DNA from: Synchiropus splendidus
Taxonomy: Eukaryota; Chordata; Actinopteri; Syngnathiformes; Callionymidae
Assembly: GCF_027744825.2 (NCBI RefSeq)
Contig: NC_071339.1
Location: forward strand, 26,335,501 to 26,399,500
Reading direction: 5' to 3'
Length of the DNA: 64,000 nucleotides
The position numbers and the translations under genes were made by a program. Every line of letters begins with the position of its first letter. The stretch's first letter is position 1. The notes under the pieces are model-generated. The model was not told where the DNA came from and searched no databases. It saw only the letters and a program-made list of their open reading frames with translations. Positions 34,691-48,060 of this stretch are shown here, piece by piece.

Positions 34691-34960
34691 TGCAAAGTTA
34701 TGGCACAATGCGGAAAACCCGTTTTCAGCCTGAGATAAGGTGGCTTCCGGAACGCAAAAACATAAAAATATTGATAACTTTGGAAAAACACTTCAGACAG
34801 CTTAGATTAGATGTGCAACTGCTAGAAAGACCCTTTATGCTACTGTGGGATGTTAAAATGCCATGTTCTGAAGCTTCCCTGCAAAGTTATGGCACAAAGC
34901 AGGAGACGCATTTTCAGCCTGAGATAAGGTGGGTTCCGGAACGCCAAACATAAAAATATT
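34690..34960. repeat. Divergent monomers unique to C2
   Basis: Variants not seen in C1 or C3: GCGGAAAACCCG, GGTGGCTTCCGGAACGC followed by extra A bases, CTTTATGCTACTGTGGGATG, AAAATGCCATG and AAGCAGGAGACGC. In C1 the type B block runs straight into the left-flank monomers without them. They may be ancestral left-flank sequence that C1 has lost. Confidence 0.75.
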
Positions 34961-35320
34961 GATAACTTTGGAAAAACACTTCAGACAGCTTACATTTGAT
35001 GTGCAACTACGAGAAAGACCGTTTCTGCTAGAGTGGTAGGTTAAAATTTCATGTTCTGACGCTTCCCAGCACAGTTATGGCACAAAGCAGAAAACGCGTT
35101 TTCAGTCTGAGATAAGGTGGGTTCCGGAACGCCAAACATAAAAATGTTGATAACTTTGGAAAAACACTTCAGACAGCTTAGATTTGATATGCAACTACTA
35201 GAAAGACCCTTTCTGTTATAGTCGGAGGTGAAAATTTCATGTCCTGAAGCTTCCCTGAGAAGTTATGGCACAATGCAGAAAACGCATTTTCAGCCTGAGC
35301 CCAGGTAGGTTCCGGAACGC
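34950..35320. repeat. Left-flank monomers before the solo LTR
   Basis: Base-for-base counterpart of 18110-18481, including the AGAGTGGTAGG, CCCAGCACAG and GAGCCCAGGTAGG variants, ending GGAACGC. This shows that the solo LTR occupies the same ancestral insertion site as the provirus. Confidence 0.92.
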
Positions 35321-35744
35321 TGTGGTCCGGCCAGCGGGGTATACACTTCTCAGGGCGTCGAGTTGGGAGCGGAAGAAACCACAGAAGTAGTGGGATACAA
35401 GCTTTGTTTTATTCCACATCAGCGTAACATCATCTCTTCGCTTGACATCGCTCAGTATCAAATTGTTCAAAGTACAGACACATTAAGTAGGGGCTGGATC
35501 AAGGGCGCTCCTTGGACCAGATACGTCGTCACAAACATGCATATTCACATTTGGCCTTCTGGCTGAATCACAAGAGCTTCTGGCAGCTCCAGACAAAACA
35601 TACATTCCTGTCTCCACCCCAAGGTAGCCATCTCTGGCGTATTTGGAATACAGAGTGGGTAGATATCTGTTAAACATTCCATTGGTACTGAGAAACAAGT
35701 CATCCTTGTAACTCTAATGACACAGGTCAAATTATTCAACAACA
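35321..35744 (-). mobile_element. Solo LTR
   Basis: 424 bp, complete, TG...CA, with ACGC before it (35317-35320) and after it (35745-35748). At the five sites where the proviral LTRs differ, it has the left-LTR base at 35339 and the right-LTR base at the other four. That is the mosaic expected from recombination between the two LTRs of one provirus with loss of the interior. Confidence 0.95.
35408..35413 (-). promoter_or_regulatory. Polyadenylation signal AATAAA in solo LTR
   Basis: Same hexamer and position as in the proviral LTRs. Without viral genes it could still act as a promoter/terminator for minus-strand transcription of C2 satellite, which is inference. Confidence 0.5.
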
Positions 35745-38700
35745 ACGCCAAACATAAAAATGTTGATCACTTTGGGAACACACTTCAGACAGCTTAGATT
35801 TGATGTGCAACTACTAGAAAGACCATTTCTGCTATAGTGGGAGGTGAAAATGTCATGTTCTGAAGCTTCTCTGCAAAGTTATGGCACAATGCAGAAAACG
35901 CATTTTGAGCCTGAGATAAGGTCGATTCCCCAACGCCAAACGTAAAAATGTTGATCACTTTTGAAAAACACGTCAGACAGTTTAGATTTGATGTGCAACT
36001 ACTAAAAAGACCGTTTCTGCTATAGTGGGAGGTTAAAATGTCATCTTCGGAAGCTTTCATGCAAAGTTATGGCACAATGCAGACAACGCGTTTTCAGCCT
36101 GAGATAAGGTCGATTCCGGAACGCCAAACATAAAAATGTTGATAACTTTCGAAAAACACTTCAGACAGGTTAGATTTGATGTGCAACTACTAGAAAGACC
36201 CTTTCTGCTATAGTGGGAGGTGAAAATTTCATGTTCTGAAGCTTCTCTGCAAAGTTATGGCACAATGCAGAAAACACATTTTTAACATGAGCCCAGGTAG
36301 GTTCCGGAACGCCAAACATAAAAATGTTGATCACTTTGGGAACACACTTCAGACAGCTTAGATTTGATGTGCAACTACCAAAAAGACCCTTTCTGCTATA
36401 GTGGGAGGTGAACATTTCATGTTCTGAAGCTTCCCTGCAAAGTTATGGCACGATGCAGAAAACGTGTTTTCAGCCTGAGATAAGGTTGGTTCCGGAACGC
36501 GAAACATAAAAATGTTGATAACTTTGGAAAAACACATCAGACAGCTTAGATTTGATATGCAACTACTAGAAAGACCCTTTCTGCTATAGTCGGAGGTGAA
36601 AATGTCATGTTCTGAAGCTTCCCTGAGAAGTTATGGCACAAAGAAAGAAACACGATTTCAGCCTGAGACAAGGCAGGTTCGGGAATGCCAAACATAAAAA
36701 TGTTGATAACTTTGGAAAAACACTTCAGACAGCTTAGATTTGATGTGCAACTACTAGAAAGACCCTTTCTGCTATAGTGGGAGGTGAACATGTCACATTC
36801 TGAAGCTTCTCTGCAAAGTTATGGCACAATGCGTAAAACGTGTTTTCAGCATGAGATCAGGTCGATTCCGGAAGGCCAAACATAAAAATGTTGATAACTT
36901 TGGGAAAACACATCAGACTGCTTAGATTTGATGTGCAACTACTAGAAAGACCCTTTCTGCGATAGTGGGAGGTGAAAATTTCATGTTCGGAAGCATCCAT
37001 GCAAAGTTATGGCACAATGCAGAAAACACGTTTTCAGCCTGAGATAAGGTTGATTCCGGAACGCCAAACATAAGAATGTTGATAACTTTTGAAAAACACT
37101 TCAGACAGCTTAGATTTGATGTGCAACTACTCGAAAGACCCTTTCTGCTATAGAGGGAGGTGAAAATTTCATGTTCTGAAGCTTCCCTGCAAAGTTATGG
37201 CACAATGCGTAAAACGCGTTTTCAGCCTGAGATGAGGTTGATTTCAGAACCCCAAACATAAAAATGTTGATAACTCAGGAAAAACTCTACAGACAGCTTA
37301 GATTTGATGTGCAACTACTAGAAAGACCCTTTCTGCTATAGTGGGAGGTGAAAATTTCATGTTCTGAAGCTTCCCTGCAAAGTTATGGCACAATGCAGAA
37401 AACGCGTTTTCAGCCTGAGATAAGGTCGATTCCGGAACGCCAAACATAAAAATATTGATAACTTTGGAAAAACACTTCAGACAGGTTAGATTTGATGTGC
37501 AACTACTAGAAAGACCCTTTCTGCTATAGTGGGAGGTGAAAATTTCATGTTCTGAAGCTTCCCTGCAAAGTTATGGCACAATGCAGAAAACGCGTTTTCA
37601 GCCTGAGATAAGGTGGGTTCCAGAACGCCAAACATAAAAATGTTGATAACTTTGGAAAAACACTTCAGACAGCTTAGATTTTATGTGCAACTACTAGAAA
37701 GACCCTCTCTGCTATAGTGGGAGGCGAATATTTCATGTTCTGAAGCTTCCCTGCAAAGTTATGGCAGAATGCGTAAATCGTGTTTTCAGCCTGAGATAAG
37801 GTCGATTCCGGAACGCCAAACATAAAAGTGTTGATAACTTTGGAAAAATACTTCAAACAGCTTTGATTTGATGTGCACCTACTAGAAAGACCCTTTCTGC
37901 TATAGTGGGAGGTGAAATTTTCATGTTCTAAAGCTTCCCTGCAAAGTAATGGCACAATGCAGAAAACGCGTTTTCGGCCTGAGATAAGGTCGATTCAGGA
38001 ACACCAAACATAAAAATGTTGAAAACTTTCGAAAAACACTTCAGACAGCTTAGATTTGATGTGCAACTACGAGAAGGACCCTTTCTGCTATAGTGCGAGT
38101 TGAAAATATCATGCTCTGAAGCTTCCCTGCAAAGTTATGCCACAATGCAGGAAACGCGTTTTCAGCCTGAGATAAGGTCGATTCCGGAACGCCAAACATA
38201 AAAATATTGATAACTTTGGAAAAACACTTCAGACAGCTTAGATTTGATGTGCAACTACTAGAAAGACCCTTTCTGCTATAGTGGGAGTTGAAAATTTCAT
38301 GTTCTGAAGCTTCACTGCAAAGTTATGCCACAATGCAGGAAACGCGTTTTCAGCCTAAGATAAGGTCGATTCCGGAACGCCAAACATAAAAATATTGATA
38401 ACTTTGGAAAAACACTTCAGACAGCTTAGATTTGATGTGCAACTACTAGAAAGACCCTTTCTGCTATAGTGGGAGGTGAAAATTTCATGTTCTGAAGCTT
38501 CCCTGCAAAGTTATGGCAAAATATGTAAAGCGCGTTTTCAGGCTGAGATGAGGTTGATTTCAGAACGCCAAACATAAAAATGTTGATAACTTTGGAAAAA
38601 CACTTTCGACAGCTTAGATTTGATGTGCAACTACTAGAAAGACCCTTTCTGCTATAGTGGGAGGTTAAAATTTCATGTTCTGAAGCTTCCCTGCAAAGTT

Positions 38701-41700
38701 ATGGCACAATGCGTAAAACGCTTTTTCAGCCTGAGATGAGGTTGATTTCAGAACGCTAAACATAAAAACGTTGAGAACTTTGGAAAAACACTTCAGACAG
38801 CTAAGATTTGATGTGCAACTACTAGAAAGACCCTTTCTGCTATAGTGGGAGGTCAAAATTTCATGTTCTGGAGCTTACCTTCAAAGTTTTGGCACAATGC
38901 AGAAAACGCGTTTTCAGCCTGAGATAAGGTGGGTTCCAGAACGTCAAACAAAAAAATGTTGATAACTTTGGAAAAACACTTCAGACAGCTTACATTTGAT
39001 GTGCAACTACTAGAAAGACCCTTTCTGCTACAGTGGGAGGTGAAAATGTCATGTTCTGAAGCTTTCCTGCAAAGTTATGCCACAATGCAAGAAACGCGTT
39101 TTCAGCCTGAGATAAGGTCGATTCAGGAACGCCAAACATAAAAGTGTTGATAACTTTGGAAAAACACTTCACACAGCTTAGATTTGATATGCAACTACGA
39201 GAAAGACCCTTTCTGCTATAGTGGGAGGTGAAAATTTCATGTTCTGGAGCTTACCTACAAAGTTTTGGCACAATGCAGAAAACGCGTTTTCAGCCTGAGA
39301 TAAGGTGGGTTCCAGAACGCCAAACATAAAAATGTTGATAACTTTGGAAAAACACTTCAGACAGCTTAGATTTGATGTGCAACTACTAGAAAGATCCTTT
39401 CTGTTACAGTGGGAGGTGAAAATTTCATGTTCTGAAGCTTCCCTGCAAAGTTATGCCACAATGCAAGAAATGCGTTTTCAGCCTGAGATAAGGTCGATTC
39501 CGGAACGCCAAACATAAAAATATTGATAACTTTGGAAAAACACTTCAGACAGCTTAGATTTGATGAGCAACCACTAGAAAGACCCTTTCAGCTATAGTGG
39601 GAGTAGAAAATTTCATGTTCTGAAGCTTTCCTGCAAAGTTATGGCACAATGCGTAAAACGCGTTTTCAGCCTGAGATAAGGTTGATTCCGGAACGCCAAA
39701 CATAAGAATGTTGATAACTTTGGAAAAACACTTCAGACAGCTTAGATTTGATGTGCAACTACTAGAAAGACCCTTTCTGCTATATTGGGAGGTGAAAATT
39801 TCATATTCTGCAGCTTTCCTGCAAAGTGATGACGCCAAGCAGAAAACGCGTTTTCAGCCTGAGATAAGGTTGATTCCGGAACGCCAAACATAAGAATGTT
39901 GATAACTTTGGAAAAACACTTCAGACAGGTTAGATTTGATGTGCAACTACGAGAAGGACCCTTTCTGCAAAAGTGGCAGGTTAAAATTTCATGTTCTGAA
40001 GCTTCCCTCCAAAGTTATGGCACAATGCAGAAAACGCGTTTACAGCCTGAGAAAAGGTCGATTCCGGAATGCCAAACATAAAAATGTTGATAACTCAGGA
40101 AAAACTCTACAGACAGCTTAGATTTGATATGCAACTACTAGAAATACCCTTTCTGCTGAAGTGGGAGGTGAAAATTTCATGTTCTGAAGCTTCCCTGCAA
40201 AGTTATTGCACAATGCAGACAACGCGTTTTCAGCCTGAGACAAGGTCGATTCTGGAACGCCAAACATAAAAATGTTGATAAATTTTGAAAAAACACTTCA
40301 GACAGCTTAGATTTGATGTGCAACTACTAGAAAGACCCTTTCTGCTATAGTGTTAGGTCAAAATTTCATGTTCTGAAGCTTCCCTGGAAAGTTATGGAAC
40401 AATGCAGAAAACAATTTTTCATCCTGAGATAAGGTCGATTCTGTAACGCCAAACATAAAAATGTTGATAACTTTGGAAAAACACTTCAGACAGCTTAGAT
40501 TTGATGTGGAACTTCTAGAAAGACCCTTTGTGCTATAGTGGGAGGTGAACATTTCATGTTCTGAAGCTTCCCTGAGAAGTTATGGCACAATGCAGAAAAC
40601 GCGTTTTCAGCCTGAGATAAGGTCGATTTAGGAACGCCAAACATGAAAATGTTGATATCTATGGAAAAACAGTTCAGACAGCTTAGATTTGATGTGCAAC
40701 GACTAAAAAGACCCTTTCTGCTATAGTGGGAGGTGAACATTTCATGTTCTGAAGCTTCCCTGAGAATTATGGCACAATGCAGAAAACGCGTTTTCAGCGT
40801 GAGATAAGGTGGGTTCCGAAACGCCAAACGTAAAAATATTGATCACTTTGGAACAACACTTCAGACAGCTTAGATTTGATGTGCAACTACTAGAAAGACC
40901 CATTCTGCTGTAGTGGGAGGTGAAAATATCATGTTCTGAAGCTTCCCTGCAAAGTTATGGCACAATGCGTAAAACGCGTTTTCAGCCTGAGATGAGGTTG
41001 ATTTCAGAACGCCAAACATAAAAATGTTGATAACTCAGGAAAAACTCTACAGACAGCTTAGATTTGATGTGCAGCTACTAGAAATACCCTTTCTGCTATA
41101 GTGGGAGGTGAAAATATCATGTTCTGAAGCTTCCCTGCAAAGTTATGGCAGAATGCGTAAATCGTGTTTTCAGCCTGAGATAAGGTCGATTCCGGAACGC
41201 CAAACATAAAAATGTTGATAACTTTGGAAAAACACTTCAGACAGCTTAGATTTGATGTGCAACTACTAGAAAGACGCATTCTGCTATAGTGGGAGGTAAA
41301 AATTTCATGTTCTGAAGCTTCCCTGCAAAGTTATGGCACAATGCAGAAAACGCGTTTTCAGCCTGAGATAAGGTCGATTCCGGGACGCCAAACGTAAAAA
41401 TGTTGATAACTTTGGAAAAACACTTCAGACAGCTTAGATTTGATGTGCAACTACGAGAAAGACCCTTTCTGCTACAGTGGGAGGTGAAAATTTCATGTTC
41501 TGAAGCTTTCCTGCAAAGTTATGGCATAATGCGTAAAACGCGTTTTCAGCCTGAGATAAGGTTGATTGCGGAACGCCAAACATAAGAATGTTGATAACTT
41601 TAGAAAAACACTTCAGACAGCTTAGATTAGATATGCAACTACGAGAAAGACCCTTTCTGCTATAGTGGGAGGTGAAAATTTCATGTTCTGGAGCTTACCT

Positions 41701-44700
41701 ACAAAGTTTTGGCACAATGCAGAAAACGCGTTTTCAGCCTGAGATAAGGTGGGTTCCAGAACGCCAAACATAAAAATGTTGATAACTTTGGAAAAACACT
41801 TCAGACAGCTTAGATTTGATGTGCAACTACTAGAAAGATCCTTTCTGTTACAGTGGGAGGTGAAAATTTAATGTTCTGAAGCTTCCCTGCAAAGTTGTGG
41901 GACAATGCAGAAAACGATTTTTCATCCAGTGATAAGGTCGATTCCGGAACGCCAAACGTAAAAATGTTGATAACTTTGGAAAAACACTTCAGACAGCTTA
42001 GATTTGATGTGCAACTACTAGAAAGACCCATTCTGCTGTATTGGGAGGTGAAAATATCATGTTCTGAAGCTTCCCTGCAAAGTTATGGCACAATGCGTAA
42101 AACGCGTTTTCAGCCTGAGATGAGGTTGATTTCAGAACGCCAAACATAAAAATGTTGATAACTCAGGAAAAACTCTACAGACAGCTTAGATTTGATGTGC
42201 AGCTACTAGAAATACCCTTTCTGCTATAGTGGGAGGAGAAAATTTCATGTTCTGAAGCTTCCCTGCAAAGTTATGGCAGAATGCGTAAATCGTGTTTTCA
42301 GCCTGAGATAAGGTCGATTCCGGAACGCCAAACATAAAAATGTTGATAACTTTGGAAAAACACTTCAGACAGCTTAGATTTGATGTGCAACTACTAGAAA
42401 GACGCATTCTGCTATAGTGGGAGGTAAAAATTTCATGTTCTGAAGCTTCCCTGCAAAGTTATGGCACAATGCAGAAAACGCGTTTTCAGCCTGAGATAAG
42501 GTCGATTCCGGAACGCCAAACGTAAAAATGTTGATAACTTTGGAAAAACACTTCAGACAGCTTAGATTTGATGTGCAACTACGAGAAAGACCCTTTCTGC
42601 TACAGTGGGAGGTGAAAATTTCATGTTCTGAAGCTTTCCTGCAAAGTTATGGCACAACGCGTAAAACGCGTTTTCAGCCTGAGATAAGGTTGATTGCGGA
42701 ACGCCAAACATAAGAATGTTGATAACTTTAGAAAAACACTTCAGACAGCTTAGATTTGATGTGCAACTACTAGAAAGACCCTTTCTGCTATAGTGGGAAG
42801 TAAAAATTTCATGTTCGGAAGTTTCCCTGCAAAGTTATGGCACAATGCGTGAAACGCTTTTCAGCCTGAGATAAGGTGGGTTTCGGAACGCCAAACATAA
42901 AAGTGTTGATAACTTTGGAAAAACACTTCAGACAGCTTAGATTTGATGTGCAACTCCTAGAAATACCCTTTCTGCTCTAGTGGGAGGTGAAAATTTCATG
43001 TTCTAAAGCTTCCCTGCAAAGTTATGGCACAATGCGTAAAACGCGTTTTCAGCCTGAGATGAGGTTGATTTCAGAACGCCAAACATAAAAATGTTGATAA
43101 CTTTGGAAAAACACTTCAGACAGCTAAGATTTGATGTGCAACTACTAGAAAGACCCATTCTGCTATAGTGGGAGGTTAAAATTTCATGTTCTGAAGCTTC
43201 CCTGCAAAGTTATGGCACAATGCGTAAAACGCATTTTCAGCCTGAGATGAGGTTGATTTCAGAACGCCAAACATAAAAATGTTGATAACTTTGGAAAAAC
43301 ACTTCAGACAGCTTAGATTTGATGTGAGACTACTAGAAAGACCCTTTGTGCTATAGTGGGATGTGGAAATTTCATGTTCTGAAGCTTGCCTACAAAGTTA
43401 TTGCACAATGCAGAAAACATGTTTTCAGCCTGAGATATGGTTGATTCCGGAACGCCAAACATAAGAATGTTGATAACTTTGGAAAAACACTTCAGACAGC
43501 TTAGATTTGATGTGCAACTACTAGAAAGACCCTTTCTGCTATAGTGGGAAATGAACATTTCATGATCTGAAGGTTACCTGCAAAGTTATGGCACAATGCA
43601 GAAAACGCGTTTTCAGCCTGAGATAAGGTCGATTCAGGAACACCAAACATAAAAATGTTGAAAACTTTCAAAAAACACTTCAGACAGCTTAGATTTGATG
43701 TGCAACTACGAGAAAGACCCTTTCTACTATAGTGAGAGGTGAAAATTTCATGTTCTGAAGCTTCGCTGCAAAGTTATGGCACAATGCGTAAAACTCGTTT
43801 TCAGCCTGAGATGAGGTTGATTTCAGAACGCCAAACATAAAAATGTTGATAACTTTGGAAAAACACTTCAGACAGCTTAGATTTGATGTGCAACTACGAG
43901 AAAGACCCTTTCTGCTATAGTGGGAGGTGAAAATTTCATGTTCTGAAGCTTCCCTGCAAAGTCATGGCACAATGCAGAAAACCTGTTTTCAGCCTGAGAT
44001 AAGGTGGTTTCCAGAACGCCAAACATAAAAATGTTGATAACTTTGGAAAAACACTTCAGACAGCTTAGATTTGATGTGCAACTACTAGAAAGACCCTTTC
44101 TGCTATAGTGGGAGGTGAAAATTTCATGTTCTGAAGCTTCCCTGCAAAGTTATGGCACAATGCAGAAAACGCGTTTTCAGCCTGAGATAAGGTCGATTCC
44201 GGAACGCCAAACATAAGAATGTTGATAACTTTGGAAAAACACTTCAGACAGCTTAGATTTGATGTGCAACTACTAGAAAGACCCTTTCTGCTATAGTGGG
44301 AGGTGAAAAATTCATGTTCTGAAGCTTCCCTGCAAAGTTATGCCACAATGCAGGAAACGCGTTTTCAGCCTGAGATAAGGTCGATTCCGGAACGCCAAAC
44401 ATAAAAATATTGATAACTTTGGAAAAACACTTCAGACAGCTTAGATTTGATGTGCAACGACTAGAAAGACCCTTTCTGCTATAGTGGGAGTTGAAAATTT
44501 CATGTTCTGAAGCTTTCCTGCAAAGTTATGGCACAATGCGTAAAACGCGTTTTCAGCCTGAGATAAAGTGGGTTCCGGAACGCCAAACATAAGAATGTTG
44601 ATAACTTTGGAAAAACACTTCAGACAACTTAGATTTGATGTGCAACTACTTGAAATACCCTTTCTGCTATAGTGGGAGGAGAAAATATCATGTTCTGAAG

Positions 44701-47700
44701 TCTCCCTGCAAAGTAATGGCACTATCCAGAAAACGCGTTTTCAGCCTGAGATGAGCTTGATTTCAGAACGCCAAACATAAAAATGTTGAGAACTTTGGAA
44801 AAACACTTCAGACAGCTAAGATTTGATGTGCAACTACTAGAAAGACGCATTCTGCTATAGTGGGAGGTTAAAATTTCATGTTCTGAAGCTTCCCTGCAAA
44901 GTTATGGAACAATGCAGAAAACGCGTTTTCAGCCAGAGATAAGGTCGATTCCGGAACGCCAAACATAAAAATTTGATAACTTTGGAAAAACACTTCAGAC
45001 AGCTTAGATTTGATGTGCAACTACTAGAAAGACCCTTTCTGCTATAGTGGGATATGAAAATTTCATGTTCTGAAGCTTCCCTGCAAAGTTATGGCAGAAT
45101 GCGTAAATCGTGTTTTCAGCCTGAGATAAGGTCGATTCCGGAACGCCAAACATAAAAGTGTTGATAACTTTGGAAAAACACTTCAGACAGCTTCGATTTG
45201 ATGTGCAACTACTCGAAAGACCCTTTCTGCAATAGAGGGAGGTGAAAATTTCATGTTCTGAAGCTTCCCTGCAAAGTTATGGCACAATGCGTAAAATGCG
45301 TTTTCAGCCTGAGATGAGGTTGATTTCAGAACCCCAAACATAAAAATGTTGATAACTCTGGAAAAACTCTACAGACAGCTTAGATTTGATGTGCAACTAC
45401 TAGAAAGACCCTTTCTGCTATAGTGGGAGGTTAAAATTTCATGTTCTGAAGCTTCCCTGCAAAGTCATGGCACAATGCAGAAAACGCGTTTTCAGCCTGA
45501 GATAAGGTCGATTCCGGAACGCCAAACATAAAAATATTGCTAACTTTGGAAAAACACTTCAGACAGCTTAGATTTGATGTGCAACTACTAGAAAGACCCT
45601 TTCTGCTACAGTGGGAGGTGAAAATTTCATGTTCTGAAGCTTCCCTGCAAAGTTGTGCCACAATGCAGGAAACGCGTTTTCAGCCTGAGATAAGGTCGAT
45701 TCCGGAACGCCAAACATAAAAATATTGATAACTTTGGAAAAACACTTCAGACAGGTTAGATTTGATGTGCAACTACTAGAAAGACCCTTTCTGCTATAGT
45801 GGGAGGTGAAAATTTCATGTTCTGAAGCTTCGCTGCAAAGTTATGGCACAATGCAGAAAACGCGGTTTCAGCCTGAGATAAGGTGGGTTCCTGAACGCCA
45901 AACATAAAAATGTTGATTACTTTGAAAAAACATTTCAGGCAGCTTAGATTTTATGTGCAACTACTAGAAAGACCCTTTCTGCTATAGTGGGAGGCGAATA
46001 TTTCATGTTCTGAAGCTTCCCTGCAAAGTTATGGCAGAATGCGTAAATCGTGTTTTCAGCCTGAGATAAGGTCGATTTCGGAACGCCAAACATAAAAGTG
46101 TTGATAACTTTGGAAAAACACTTCAAACAGCTTTGATTTGATGTGCAACTACTAGAAATACCCTTTCTGCTATAGTGGGAGTTGAAAATTTCATGTTCTG
46201 AAGCTTCACTGCAAAGTTATGCCACAATGCAGGAAACGCGTTTTCAGCCTAAGATAAGGTCGATTCCGGAACGCCAAACATAAAAATATTGATAACTTTG
46301 GAAAAACACTTCAGACAGCTTAGATTTGATGTGCAACTACTAGAAAGACCCTTTCTGCTATAGTGGGAGGAGAAAATTTCATGTTCTGAAGTCTCCCTGC
46401 AAAGTTATGGCACTATCCAGAAAACGCGTTTTCAGCCTGAGATAAGGTGGGTTCCAGAACGCCAAACATAAAAATGTTGATAACTTTGGAAAAACACTTC
46501 AGACAGCTTAGATTTGATGTGCAACTACTAGAAAGACACTTTCTGCTATAGTGGGAGGTGAAAATGTCATGTTCTGAAGCTTCCCTGCAAAGTTATGGCA
46601 AAATATGTAAAGCGCGTTTTCAGGCTGAGATAAGGTCGATTCCGAAACGCCAAACATAAAAATGTTGATGACTTTGGAAAAACACTTTCGACAGCTTATA
46701 TTTGATGTGCAACTACTAGAAAGACCCTTTCTGCTATAGTGGGAGGTTAAAATTTCATGTTCTGAAGCTTCCCTGCAAAGTTATGGCACAATGCGTAAAA
46801 CGCGTTTTCAGCCTGAGATGAGGTTGATTTCAGAACGCCAAACATAAAAATGTTGAGAACTTTGGAAAAACACTTCAGATAGCTAAGATTTGATGTGCAA
46901 CTACTAGAAAGACCCTTTCTGCTATAGTGGGAGGTGAAAATTTCATGTTCTTGAGCTTACCTACAAAGTTGTGGCACAATGCAGAAAACGCGTTTTCAGC
47001 CTGAGATAAGATGGGTTCCAGAACGCCAAACATAAAAATGTTGATAACTTTGGAAAAACACTTCAGACAGCTTAGATTTGATGTGCAACTACTAGAAAGA
47101 CCCTTTCTGCTATAGTGGGAGGAGAAAATTTCATGTTCTGAAGTCTCCCTGCAAAGTTATGGCACTATCCAGAAAACGCGTTTTCAGCCTGAGATAAGGT
47201 GGGTTCCAGAACGCCAAACATAAAAATGTGGATAACTTTGGAAAAACACTTCAGACAGCTTAGATTTGATGTGCAACGACTAGAAAGACCCTTTCTGCTA
47301 CAGTGGGAGGTGAAAATTTCATGTTCTGAAGCTTCCCTGCAAAGTTATGCCACAATGCAAGAAACGCGTTTTCAGCCTGAGATAAGGTCGATTCAGGAAC
47401 GCCAAACATAAAAATATTGATAACTTTGGAAAAACACTTCAGACAGGTTAGATTTGATGTGCAACTACTAGAAAGACCCTTTCTGCTATAGTGGGAGGCG
47501 AAAATGTCATGTTCTGAAGCTTCCCTGCAAAGTTATGGCACAATGCAGAAAACGCGTTTTCAGCCTGAGATAAGGTGGGTTCCAGAACGCCAAACATAAA
47601 AATGTTGATAACTTTGGAAAAACACTTTCGACAGCTTAGATTTGATGTGCAACTACTAGAAAGACCCTTTCTGCTATAGTGGGAGGTTAAAATTTCATGT

Positions 47701-48060
47701 TCTGAAGCTTCCCTGCAATGTTATGGCACAATGCGTAAAACGCGTTTTCAGCCTGAGATGAGGTTGATTTCAGAACGCCAAACATAAAAATGTTGAGAAC
47801 TTTGGAAAAACACTTCAGACAGCTAAGATTTGATGTGCAACTACTAGAAAGACCCTTTCTGCTATAGTGGGAGGTGAAAATTTCATGTTCTGGAGCTTAC
47901 CTTCAAAGTATTGGCACAATGCAGAAAACGCGTTTTCAGCCTGAGATAAGGTGGGTTCCAGAACGTCAAACATAAAAATGTTGATAACTTTGGAAAAACA
48001 CTTCAGACTGCTTAGATTTGATGTGCAACTACTAGAAAGACCCTTTCTGCTATAGTGGGA
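35745..48060. repeat. C3 block orthologous to C1 0.06-11.6 kb
   Basis: Collinear with C1: offset 35688 up to about 6.5 kb of C1, then steps close to +376, +752 and -376, i.e. whole monomers. A patch near 42860-42940 has type B-like bases (GCTTTTCAG, GTGGGTTTCGG, AAAAGTGTTG) where C1 has type A bases, which looks like local gene conversion. Confidence 0.85.

Larger units (their letters stand above)
26854..35320. repeat. 188-bp satellite array, copy C2
   Basis: 8,467 bp, about 45 monomers, between the provirus and the solo LTR. From 26854 to about 33.3 kb it repeats C1 at offset 26797. Near 33.3-33.8 kb it has two more monomers than C1, an extra block also present in C3 at 42.2-42.7 kb. From about 33.89 kb it passes in register into type B monomers, then into two odd monomers, then into the left-flank monomers before the LTR. 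C2 is therefore right-flank satellite joined to left-flank satellite, as tandem duplication of the locus requires. No gene seen. Confidence 0.95.
26854..35744. repeat. 8,891-bp satellite-plus-LTR unit of the locus duplication
   Basis: The sequence from the right edge of the provirus to the right edge of the solo LTR is one unit of a larger tandem organisation: LTR edge, right-flank satellite, left-flank satellite, LTR. Corresponding points after the LTRs at 57, 26854 and 35745 start the same satellite variants in the same order. C1 plus the provirus is the same kind of unit with a longer satellite part and an unexcised provirus. Confidence 0.85.
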
